Positions 8,840-14,459 of a stretch of 20,046 nucleotides of DNA are shown here, piece after piece (the first letter of the stretch is position 1; every line of letters begins with the position of its first letter). The notes beneath the pieces were generated by a model. The model had not been told where the DNA came from. It searched no databases and worked only from the letters and a program-made list of their open reading frames with translations. The stretch spans positions 50,057-70,102 of the forward strand of contig CAJUJJ010000015.1 of assembly GCA_910586765.1 (NCBI GenBank), in the 5' to 3' direction. The position numbers and the translations under genes were made by a program. Origin of the DNA: an uncultured Clostridia bacterium (GTDB taxonomy: Bacteria; Bacillota; Clostridia; Lachnospirales; Anaerotignaceae).

Positions 8840-10213
8840 ATGGCAGTAGTTCACTTTAGCAACAGACATATTTCTCAAAATCAAACATTGAAAGAATGTA
8901 TTCATTTTCATATTGATTATGCTAAAAATCCAGAAAAAACACAAAACGGATTGCTTGTCAGTGCTTATGAGTGTAGCCCAGAAACAGCAACAGAAGAATT
9001 TTTAATTAGCAAAAAAATGTATGAAATGATAACAAAAAGAAGTCAGCCAAAAGACAAAGATAACATCAGTTATATGCTTATGCAGTCATTCAAACCAGAT
9101 GAAATTACACCACAAAAGGCACATGAAATTGGTTATCAATTTGCCTATGAATTTACAAAAGGAGAACATCAATTTGTAATTTCTACACATATAGACAAAG
9201 ACCATATTCATAATCATGTAGAAATAAATAGTACCTCATTAGATTGCACACACAAGTTTAATGGTTACAAACAATGGGGCAGAGCAGCACAAAAGTTGAG
9301 CGATAAAATTTGTAAAGAGTATGCCCTTTCCACTATAAAACAACCACAGCAAAAAGGCGAAAAATACATAGAATGGAAAGCGAAAAAAGAAAATAAAAGC
9401 TGGAAACAAGTATTAAAAAATACAATAGATGTTACCATTCCTCAAAGCAAAGATTTTGAAAATTTTATTGAAAATATGAGAAAACAAGGCTATGAAGTAA
9501 AACAGGGAAAACAAATTTCATTTAGAGCAGCAGAACAAAATCGCTTTACAAGAATGAAAACATTGGGTGCAGAATATACTGAAATTGCTGTTGCAGAAAA
9601 AATAAAATTGCAACAATCTCAATCAAATTCAATTAAAAAAAGTATCACTTCTTTTATTGATATAGAGCAAAAAAAGAAAGATGGAAAAGGTGCAGCTTAT
9701 GAGCAATGGGCAAAAATATTTAATGTAAAGCAAGCTGCAAATACCGTAAATTTTTTAACAGAAAACAATGTAGATTATCAAAAATTAGAACAAAAAATAC
9801 AGTATCGCACAAAGCAATTTAATGAAATATCCAGTCAATTAAAACAAAAAGAAAAGCAGATAAAAGAAGTTTTAGAGTTAAAGACGAACATCATTTATTA
9901 CGCTAGAACCATTAACATTTATAAGCAATATCAGAAAACAAAAGACAAACAAAATTTTAAAAAAGAACATAGTGAGGACATCATAAAGCACGAAAAAGCA
10001 AAAGCATTTTTTGAAAAAACCAGTCAAAAAGAACTTCCAAAAGTAAAAGAATTACAGCGACAATATCAAAATTTATTAGCAGAAAAACAGCAGCTTTATC
10101 AACAATATGCAACAGCAAAAAAAGAAATGTTGGAGTATCAAACAGCAAAACAAAACATGGATAAATTGCTCCAAACGGAACAAAAAAAATTAGAAAAAGA
10201 CCAAGAAATATAA
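8840..10213 (+). CDS. mobA: MOBP-type relaxase (mobilization nuclease)
   Basis: This 457-residue relaxase would nick one strand at oriT, stay bound through a tyrosine and lead transfer of single-stranded DNA. The N-terminal domain (about 1-190) has IHFHIDYAKNPEKT, with Tyr27 as candidate catalytic residue. It also has the metal-binding triple-His motif STHIDKDHIHNHVEIN (115-130) and NGYKQWGRAAQKLSD. The second half is a long Lys/Gln/Glu-rich coiled coil, common for the C-terminal part of these proteins. AGGGGAAA lies just upstream of ATG 8840. Together with MobC it makes a set that could be moved in trans. No type IV secretion genes are in the window. Confidence 0.9.
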   Translation: MAVVHFSNRHISQNQTLKECIHFHIDYAKNPEKTQNGLLVSAYECSPETATEEFLISKKMYEMITKRSQPKDKDNISYMLMQSFKPDEITPQKAHEIGYQFAYEFTKGEHQFVISTHIDKDHIHNHVEINSTSLDCTHKFNGYKQWGRAAQKLSDKICKEYALSTIKQPQQKGEKYIEWKAKKENKSWKQVLKNTIDVTIPQSKDFENFIENMRKQGYEVKQGKQISFRAAEQNRFTRMKTLGAEYTEIAVAEKIKLQQSQSNSIKKSITSFIDIEQKKKDGKGAAYEQWAKIFNVKQAANTVNFLTENNVDYQKLEQKIQYRTKQFNEISSQLKQKEKQIKEVLELKTNIIYYARTINIYKQYQKTKDKQNFKKEHSEDIIKHEKAKAFFEKTSQKELPKVKELQRQYQNLLAEKQQLYQQYATAKKEMLEYQTAKQNMDKLLQTEQKKLEKDQEI

Positions 10214-10219
10214 CAAAAT

Positions 10220-10256
10220 GGGAAAACAATTTGATGTTGTTTTCCCTCTTTTTTTT
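10220..10256 (+). terminator. Rho-independent terminator of the mobilization operon
   Basis: A 10-bp perfect stem GGGAAAACAA/TTGTTTTCCC (10220-10229 with 10237-10246) is followed by a long T run. It lies 6 nt after the relaxase stop codon. Confidence 0.85.
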
Positions 10257-10279
10257 GTTCGATTTTTATGGTTTTCGCC

Positions 10280-10376
10280 ACGCTGAAAGCGTTTTACAAA
10301 TTTTAAAAAAATTTGTACTAGGGGTTTGGGGCATTCCCCAACAAGCATGGAAAGGGATATCCCTTTCCCCTGCTTG
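10280..10376. other. Cluster of four hairpins, candidate oriT or replication origin
   Basis: The gap from 10214 to 10659 holds no mobilization gene but has four hairpins in under 100 nt. These are ACGCT/AGCGT (10280-10292), TACAAATTTT/AAAATTTGTA (10295-10317), TTGGGG/CCCCAA (10326-10341), and a 35-nt structure with outer CAAGCA/TGCTTG and a perfect 20-bp inner palindrome (10342-10376). Downstream to 10534 is A/T-rich sequence with no gene. Position next to the relaxase suggests a DNA-processing site, but no nick consensus is recognised. A dispersed repeat is the alternative. Confidence 0.4.
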
Positions 10377-10534
10377 CAATAGACGTAATCCGCCTTTGTA
10401 TGCACTTTTTTATATTCTGATTACTTTTTAAATTTGCTTGGAAATTTGAAAAAAAGTTCAAAAAAATTTTAGCTATATTTTTAAAAAATAATATAATTGT
10501 GTTATTTTTTTGAAAATAAAAAATGAAAAAAATG

Positions 10535-10563
10535 TTGAAATAAAGAAACGAAAATGATATAGT
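10535..10563 (+). promoter_or_regulatory. Promoter of the Hol-Tox-like toxin mRNA
   Basis: TTGAAA (10535-10540) and TATAGT (10558-10563) are separated by 17 nt. The predicted start near 10570 gives a leader of about 90 nt before the toxin ATG. Confidence 0.7.
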
Positions 10564-10611
10564 ATTTTTATGGCGAAAGCCATAGAAAAGTACCCATGAC
10601 AGGGTGGCTGC

Positions 10612-10645
10612 CTCCTACTTCTTGTTTTTTTACATTACATAGGAG
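10612..10645 (+). promoter_or_regulatory. SD-masking leader hairpin of the toxin mRNA
   Basis: CTCCTA (10612-10617) is complementary to TAGGAG (10640-10645), the core of the toxin ribosome binding site, with a T-rich loop between. Masking of the SD in the full-length message is a known control in type I toxin mRNAs; that it acts this way here is inferred. Confidence 0.45.
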
Positions 10646-10659
10646 AGGGGGTGACGCAC

Positions 10660-10767
10660 ATGACTGCTTTTGAAATCATTTCGATTTTTATAGGTATATT
10701 GGCTTTGCTGATTACCTTTGGCGGCTTTATTGTTGCGTTGCTTACTTTTCTCAATACGAGAAAATAA
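10660..10767 (+). CDS. Hol-Tox-like small membrane peptide, type I toxin candidate
   Basis: The 35-residue peptide begins MTAFEIISIF, has one hydrophobic helix (about residues 5-31) and ends NTRK. The start MT-x-FE followed by a Gly/Phe-rich helix is typical of the putative holin-like toxin family of Firmicutes, whose members are usually 30-40 residues. Such peptides insert in the membrane and are silenced by antisense RNA. AGGAGAGGGGG at 10641-10651 is a strong ribosome binding site for ATG 10660; an in-frame GTG at 10651 sits inside it and is an unlikely start. The promoter, leader and convergent antisense promoter all fit a type I toxin-antitoxin locus. The peptide may stabilise the neighbouring mobile element. 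Confidence 0.75.
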   Translation: MTAFEIISIFIGILALLITFGGFIVALLTFLNTRK

Positions 10768-10771
10768 GCAG

Positions 10772-10870
10772 TAAAAATGCCTATCCTGTCTGACCCACAG
10801 GATAGGCGATGTCCGTAAGGACATTTGTTCTTGTAGTGAGGCATCCACTTTTGGAGTGGGTGCTTTTCTT
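10772..10870 (-). ncRNA. Candidate antisense RNA antitoxin
   Basis: Predicted from a leftward promoter (10876-10904) to a hairpin with a U run (10807 down to 10772), giving an RNA of about 98 nt. It would be fully complementary to the 3' untranslated part of the toxin mRNA and stop just beyond the toxin stop codon. It contains the hairpin ATGTCC/GGACAT at about 10809-10824. This convergent layout matches known type I systems of Gram-positive bacteria. No transcript is proven. Confidence 0.55.
10779..10807 (-). terminator. Hairpin ending the antisense RNA
   Basis: The 10-bp stem GCCTATCCTG/CAGGATAGGC is followed on the minus strand by ATTTTTAC, a U run. On the plus strand no U run follows, so the toxin message probably reads through to the next terminator. 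Confidence 0.6.
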
Positions 10871-10878
10871 TTTTTATT
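10841..10878 (+). terminator. Rho-independent terminator of the toxin mRNA
   Basis: The stem GCATCCACT/AGTGGGTGC (10841-10863, one G-T pair) with a TTTGG-type loop is followed by TTTTCTTTTTTT. It lies just before the antisense promoter. Confidence 0.75.
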
Positions 10879-10904
10879 GTAACATATTTACTTCTTTAAT
10901 GCAA
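10876..10904 (-). promoter_or_regulatory. Leftward promoter of the candidate antisense RNA
   Basis: Read on the minus strand, TTGCAT (10904-10899) and TACAAT (10881-10876) are separated by 17 nt, giving a start near 10870. It faces the toxin gene. Confidence 0.6.
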
Positions 10905-11188
10905 TAAAAAAATTTATTAATCTAGGACAAACGCATAAAAAAATACCGCACAATAATCTGTATAAATAAAAATAAAAAATTGATATTATGAAATTTAATT
11001 TCTTTATTTCTTACATAAGTATACTATATTTAAATTGATTTGATGTAAAATAGAAAAATAAATGATATTTTTTGTTGAAAATTTTGTTATTAAAATTTTA
11101 TGCAGTTGTCCTATTATCAATCTATTTGTTTACTGATTTAATTTATTTTACAAAATTGTGCTATTTATAAATAAAAGGAATTATAATA
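10905..11188. other. A/T-rich intergenic stretch without recognised features
   Basis: Between the toxin-antitoxin locus and the stop codon of the XRE gene I see only A/T-rich sequence with short homopolymer runs. I found no ORF with a ribosome binding site, no convincing hairpin terminator and no repeat. Confidence 0.5.
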
Positions 11189-11512
11189 CTATTTAAAGTA
11201 CTTTATATTTGTGTTAATGAAATCAATAAATTTTTCCTTATTATTTTCATTTAAAGAATTAATTGCAATCAGGCTAGTGATAAACTTATATTCTATATCA
11301 TGTTTTATATTTCCTTTTAAAAAATCAATGCTAACATTTAAAGCACAAGCAATACTGTCTATTGTTGGAAGACTTGGCATACTCTCTCCTCGTTCAATTT
11401 TTCCTAAAAAATTATCTGTAATTCCTGCTTTTTCTGCTAATTGTTCTATTGTCAACATTTGATTTTTTCTTTCTTTTCTAATATTGGAGCCAATTATTTT
11501 TATATCAATCAT
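11189..11512 (-). CDS. XRE-family HTH transcriptional regulator
   Basis: This 107-residue protein has an N-terminal Cro/C1-type helix-turn-helix (about residues 6-62): IGSNIRKERKNQMLTIEQLAEKAG, then ITDNFLGKIERG and LPTIDSIACALNV. A helical C-terminal part of about 40 residues follows, perhaps for dimerisation. The recognition-helix region and the -ERG-xxxP-s-l-xx-i-a-L-x-v pattern are typical. A GTG lies 9 nt upstream in frame, but GGGTGAT on the minus strand is well placed for the ATG at 11512, which I prefer. The gene is divergent from the next gene, and the 140-bp gap is a likely operator region. Its target is unknown; it may be a repressor of the mobile element or of the adjacent genes. 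Confidence 0.85.
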   Translation of the reverse strand: MIDIKIIGSNIRKERKNQMLTIEQLAEKAGITDNFLGKIERGESMPSLPTIDSIACALNVSIDFLKGNIKHDIEYKFITSLIAINSLNENNKEKFIDFINTNIKYFK

Positions 11513-11652
11513 TTTTATCACCCTATACTCATTTTATATAGATTAATAGTACTTTTTAAGTTCTTAATATTCTTATTTATATTGATAGATATTCCTTTTT
11601 TAATTATACTCATAAATAAAATTATAAAATTTTAGGAAATGGGCGATGAACG

Positions 11653-11931
11653 ATGAAAATAAAATTTTTGTCAATTATTTTTTCAACTTTATATAAAAAG
11701 AAGAAAGAAGACATGCTGAAAGAAGTAGAACTTTTAGAGGAATTGGAGCAGAAATCAATATTAACTACAAAACAATCTAAACGGCTTCGTTTTTTATTAA
11801 AACGGTTGAGAGAACTGGAAGGAATACCAGAATTTAATACTAAGGAAGGCTGGAAAAAGTTTGAAAAGGATTATTTGCCAATAGTAGAAAAATGGATAGA
11901 AGAAAATAAAAAAGCTGAAAAGGAACAATAA
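11653..11931 (+). CDS. Orphan anti-sigma-type N-terminal domain protein
   Basis: This 92-residue charged helical protein is a clear paralogue of residues 14-85 of the anti-sigma protein at 12657. Both have LRxLLxxLRELxxIPEF, a GWxxFxxDYLPIxE motif and a basic tail. It lacks the transmembrane helix and the outer domain. The first 20 residues (MKIKFLSIIFSTLYKKKKED) differ, with a short hydrophobic patch. SD support for ATG 11653 is weak, with AGGAAA 13 nt upstream; the internal ATG at 11713 after a purine-rich stretch is an alternative. A terminator follows, so it is a separate unit. It may bind the same sigma factor as a soluble competitor, or be a remnant of a deleted module. Confidence 0.65.
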   Translation: MKIKFLSIIFSTLYKKKKEDMLKEVELLEELEQKSILTTKQSKRLRFLLKRLRELEGIPEFNTKEGWKKFEKDYLPIVEKWIEENKKAEKEQ

Positions 11932-11943
11932 ATTTTTTGTTAT

Positions 11944-11980
11944 AAAAAAAGTATTCTTTGTAATAGAGAATACTTTTTTT
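11944..11980 (+). terminator. Rho-independent terminator of the orphan gene
   Basis: A 13-bp perfect stem (11944-11956 with 11968-11980) starts in seven A and ends in seven T, so it can act in both directions. It separates the orphan gene from the sigma operon. Confidence 0.8.
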
Positions 11981-11987
11981 ATAATAG

Positions 11988-12015
11988 TTGAAATTTTTAT
12001 AATTTTTGATATGAT
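11988..12015 (+). promoter_or_regulatory. Promoter of the sigma/anti-sigma operon
   Basis: TTGAAA (11988-11993) and TATGAT (12010-12015) with a 16-nt spacer form a housekeeping-type promoter right after the preceding terminator. The leader to the ATG at 12088 is about 65 nt. I see no clear ECF-type promoter here, so autoregulation is not evident. Confidence 0.5.
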
Positions 12016-12087
12016 AGTAATATATATAGTAGGTTTTGGAAATATTGTTAGAAGAAAATATATTTAGAGAAGGGACAAAATTTTATT

Positions 12088-12639
12088 ATGAAAGATGGAG
12101 AACAATTATTTTTAGAAAAAGTGTATACTTCATACTCCAAAGAATTATATGATTTCGCTTGTAAAGAGTTTTGCTATGATAAAAATAAGGCAGATGAGGC
12201 AATGCAAGAAATGTATTTGATAGTTTGTATGAAAGTAGATGTTTTATATCAGTTGCAAGATATAGAAGCTTGGCTAAAGAAGGTATTAAAAAACGTAATA
12301 AAAAGAGAAAAATTTCGACTATATATAGGCAAAACAGAAGATGGTGAATATAAATTTTACAAAGAAATTGATATTGATACTGTATCAGAAGAAAAATTGC
12401 CTATGGAAGAAATGAAATTTTATGAAGAGTCTTTGTTTGAAGAATTAGAAGAAATACTATCTAAAAGAGAAATTAAATTTTTGAAAGAAAGATATTTAAA
12501 TGATAAAACGTATAGGGAAGTAGCAAAAACATTACAAATAAAAGAAAGTGCCTGCACCTCATTTGGAAATAGAGTACATAAAAAAATAAAAAATTTTTTA
12601 AAAAATCGTGACAAAACGAGAGAAAATTTAGACTTATAA
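12088..12639 (+). CDS. ECF-like sigma-70 family RNA polymerase sigma factor
   Basis: This 183-residue protein has the two-domain layout of ECF sigma factors. Region 2 is at about residues 8-75 (YSKELYDFACKEF, ADEAMQEMYLIV, DIEAWLKKVLKNVIKRE). An acidic linker of about 45 residues follows. Region 4 is at about 118-172 (LSKREIKFLKERYLNDKTYREVAKTLQIKESACTSFGNRVHKKI), with a helix-turn-helix for the -35 element. AAGGGA lies 12 bases before ATG 12088. The anti-sigma gene starts 17 nt after the stop codon, so the two are co-transcribed. It would direct RNA polymerase to a small set of promoters when released. Targets are not shown; the secreted protein and the contractile-system genes downstream are candidates by position only. 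Confidence 0.82.
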   Translation: MKDGEQLFLEKVYTSYSKELYDFACKEFCYDKNKADEAMQEMYLIVCMKVDVLYQLQDIEAWLKKVLKNVIKREKFRLYIGKTEDGEYKFYKEIDIDTVSEEKLPMEEMKFYEESLFEELEEILSKREIKFLKERYLNDKTYREVAKTLQIKESACTSFGNRVHKKIKNFLKNRDKTRENLDL

Positions 12640-12653
12640 GTGAAGGGGTTAAA
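12601..12653 (+). repeat. Sigma/anti-sigma junction sequence, repeat copy A
   Basis: The last codons of the sigma gene and the RBS of the anti-sigma gene (TGAAGGGG) share sequence with two non-coding copies at 14029 and 14250. Shared blocks are AAAATCGTGACAAA and TTTAGACTTATAAGTGAA-GGGGTTAAA; a central block of about nine bases differs. This is the only copy with open reading frames on both sides. Confidence 0.7.
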
Positions 12654-12656
12654 TAA

Positions 12657-13460
12657 ATGGATACAAAAAATTTTTCACAACTACAAGAAACAGAGAAGGA
12701 GGAAATGATAAAAAAGATACAACAAGAAATAGAAAATTTAGAAAAAAAGGAGAAATTAAACCAGCAACAGAAAGAAAGACTTTCCTTTTTGTTGTCACAA
12801 CTACGAGAATTAAATGATATACCAGAATTTGATGTAAAAACAGGCTGGGAAAATTTTAAAAGAGATTATTTACCAATAGCAGAAGAATTTTTGAACAGAG
12901 AAAGAGAAAGAAAGCAAAAGAAAAAAATGATATTTAAAAATATGATGAGTATTTCTTTTGTGCTAGTTTTTATGCTTGTTTTTGTTGGAGGTGCAACAGG
13001 AAGAACTGGCTTTGTAAATTATTTTATTCGTAATACACAAGGAACAGAAGTTATTTTAAATAGCAATATTGAAGAAATTCAAAAAGACATAAAAAAAGAA
13101 TATACAACTTTAGAAAAAAAATATGGTATTAAAATAGGAAAATTAAATTTATCTGCTAGTGATTATGTATTACAAGATTTTAAGTCATCAAAAAAGTATG
13201 TAAGTATAGAATATCTGAATATAAATACAAAAGAAAATATTGTATTTTGGATATACAAAGATAAACAAAATAGTGGAAGAATTAACATAGAAAATAATAC
13301 AGAAATAGAAACATATTCAAATCAAAATATTACATATAGTATTACAGAAAATATGGAACGTTATTATGTTACTTGGGAAAAAGAAGGAATCTATTATATT
13401 TTACAAAACTGTCATAGTTTAGAAGAATGTAAAAATATACTTCAAGATATTACATATTAG
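12657..13460 (+). CDS. Single-pass membrane anti-sigma factor
   Basis: This 267-residue protein has a cytoplasmic helical domain (about 14-90) with LRELNDIPEFDVKTGW and FKRDYLPIAEEF, a basic stretch RERKQKKK, one membrane helix at about 94-112 (MMSISFVLVFMLVFVGG) and an outer domain of about 150 residues. Position right after the sigma gene and this topology fit an anti-sigma factor that holds the sigma at the membrane until an outside signal arrives. The outer domain is rich in Tyr, Asn and Lys with alternating beta-like segments (SIEYLN, IVFWIYK, YYVTWEKEGIYYILQ). No zinc-binding ZAS motif (HxxxCxxC) is present, so it is not a classic zinc anti-sigma. SD AAGGGG precedes ATG 12657. Confidence 0.75.
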   Translation: MDTKNFSQLQETEKEEMIKKIQQEIENLEKKEKLNQQQKERLSFLLSQLRELNDIPEFDVKTGWENFKRDYLPIAEEFLNRERERKQKKKMIFKNMMSISFVLVFMLVFVGGATGRTGFVNYFIRNTQGTEVILNSNIEEIQKDIKKEYTTLEKKYGIKIGKLNLSASDYVLQDFKSSKKYVSIEYLNINTKENIVFWIYKDKQNSGRINIENNTEIETYSNQNITYSITENMERYYVTWEKEGIYYILQNCHSLEECKNILQDITY

Positions 13461-13470
13461 GAGGTCAAAT

Positions 13471-13923
13471 ATGAAGAGAATAGTTGCTGTAATATTAACT
13501 TTAATTACCATTTTATCTATGCCTTTAATTTCGGTTTCGGCTGAAGAAATTAATATAAAGGAAAATGAAGTAAAATTAAAGGAAAGTATAGACCCTCGTG
13601 CTAGCTTATATTTTTCAGCTTATGCTTATGATTTAGAACCATCTGATACAAAAGGATATTTATGGTTTTCGAGTTTAGTATCTAGAACAAATAGAGCAGA
13701 TAAAATCAGAGTATCTGTACAAATACAACAGTACAACGATGGCTGGGAAGATTATGGTGGAGAATATATTGGAACAAGTTCAAAAGCATCCTATTCCTTT
13801 GAAGATGAAGTGAAAGTAGAGAGAGGAAAAGAATATAGAGCTTTATTTTATTATGAAGCTTTTGTAAATAATAAGGTTGTAGAAACAAGAGAAGGTTCTA
13901 CAAATAGTGTGTTAGCTCCTTAA
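13471..13923 (+). CDS. Small secreted beta-rich protein of unknown function
   Basis: This 150-residue protein has a clear signal peptide: MKR, a hydrophobic core IVAVILTLITILSMPLI, and likely cleavage after SVSA near residue 24. There is no lipobox cysteine. The mature part of about 125 residues is predicted beta-rich, with YFSAYAYDLE, GYLWFSSLVSRT, IRVSVQIQQYNDGWEDYGGEY and a KEYRALFYYEAFV strand. It recalls small secreted proteins of Clostridia of unknown function, but I cannot assign a family with certainty. AGGAGGT overlaps the anti-sigma stop codon and serves ATG 13471. It is therefore the third gene of the sigma operon. It could be the signal sensed by, or a partner of, the anti-sigma outer domain; that is a guess from position. 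Confidence 0.75.
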   Translation: MKRIVAVILTLITILSMPLISVSAEEINIKENEVKLKESIDPRASLYFSAYAYDLEPSDTKGYLWFSSLVSRTNRADKIRVSVQIQQYNDGWEDYGGEYIGTSSKASYSFEDEVKVERGKEYRALFYYEAFVNNKVVETREGSTNSVLAP

Positions 13924-13936
13924 CTTCATTGAAAAA

Positions 13937-13986
13937 ACAATAGAAAAGGCAGCATATAAAATTTTATATGCTGCCTTTTCTATTGT
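13937..13986. terminator. Perfect loopless 50-bp palindrome, bidirectional terminator
   Basis: Arms of 25 bases (13937-13961 and 13962-13986) are exactly complementary with no spacer. The core AAAAGGCAGCATAT/ATATGCTGCCTTTT looks like an intrinsic terminator whose A and T tracts are included in the stem. It lies 13 nt after the secreted-protein gene. Confidence 0.8.
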
Positions 13987-14028
13987 CAAAATATAAAAAA
14001 ATAACATTATTTTTTATATATTTCTAAC

Positions 14029-14117
14029 AAAAATAAAAAAAATAAAAAAAATCGTGACAAATAACACTAAATTTTAGACTTATAAATGAAAGGGTTAAAA
14101 ACGACAAAATAATATAA
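14029..14117 (+). repeat. Decayed sigma/anti-sigma junction, repeat copy B
   Basis: This 89-nt copy is about 93% identical to copy C 221 nt downstream (five substitutions, one indel). It matches the 3' end of the sigma gene codon by codon: CGT GAC AAA, a variable 9-nt block with two in-frame TAA, then TTA GAC TTA TAA and the RBS-like TGAAAGGG. No ATG or ORF follows, so it is non-coding. The rest of the gap 13987-14340 is A/T-rich with no gene. Confidence 0.75.
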
Positions 14118-14249
14118 ATTTTTACAAAAATAGATAGTAAAATTATTTACTAATTATTTATACAATATTTTATTTTAATATAGTATTATATTGCTTTAGA
14201 ATAATAAAAATGTTATAAAATTCTACATAAATTTCTATTTATTTTAAAT

Positions 14250-14337
14250 AAAAATAAAAAAAATAAAAAAAATCGTGACAAATAATGCTAAGTTTTAGAC
14301 TTATAAGTGAAGGGGTTAAAACGACAAAATAATATAA
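14250..14337 (+). repeat. Decayed sigma/anti-sigma junction, repeat copy C
   Basis: This 88-nt copy ends three bases before the promoter of the putative sheath gene. It shares the A-rich start, TCGTGACAAATAA, TTTTAGACTTATAAGTGAAG and the tail CGACAAAATAATATAA with copy B. The first two thirds also match the end of the sigma gene. Confidence 0.75.
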
Positions 14338-14340
14338 TGT

Positions 14341-14370
14341 TTGACAATTTTATTATTAGAACAGTAGATA
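14341..14370 (+). promoter_or_regulatory. Candidate promoter of the sheath-like gene
   Basis: A perfect TTGACA at 14341-14346 and TAGATA at 14365-14370 are separated by 18 nt. The -35 box is strong, the -10 box is weak, which leaves room for control. It abuts repeat copy C. Confidence 0.45.
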
Positions 14371-14380
14371 GTGTTTGATA

Positions 14381-14428
14381 ACATTAGTAAATACCTTTTA
14401 TTCTCATGAGAAAAAGTTTTACTAATGT
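14381..14428 (+). promoter_or_regulatory. Leader hairpin upstream of the sheath-like gene
   Basis: ACATTAGTAAA (14381-14391) pairs with TTTACTAATGT (14418-14428), an 11-bp stem whose loop contains the palindrome CTCATGAG. It lies in the predicted leader, about 20 nt before the ribosome binding site AAGGAAG. No U run follows directly, so it is more likely a stabilising or regulatory structure than a terminator. Confidence 0.4.
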
Positions 14429-14459
14429 ATAATAAATAAAATAAAGAAAGGAAGATAGT

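Noticed and set aside
10231..10431. Rightward 66-aa ORF after the relaxase gene.
   Set aside because: It overlaps the terminator and the hairpin cluster and has no ribosome binding site or protein-like composition.
10630..10848. Two overlapping leftward ORFs of about 70 codons over the toxin locus.
   Set aside because: They are shadows of the toxin gene and its hairpins; the leftward transcript predicted here ends before most of this frame.
11197..11559. AGTACTTT present at both ends of the XRE gene (11197 and 11548) as a possible operator.
   Set aside because: The motif is short, one copy lies in the 3' coding end, and the flanks do not match.
13924..14459. CRISPR-like array because of the repeated 88-nt units.
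   Set aside because: Only two units with a 132-nt A/T-rich spacer, no cas genes, and homology to the end of a coding gene.
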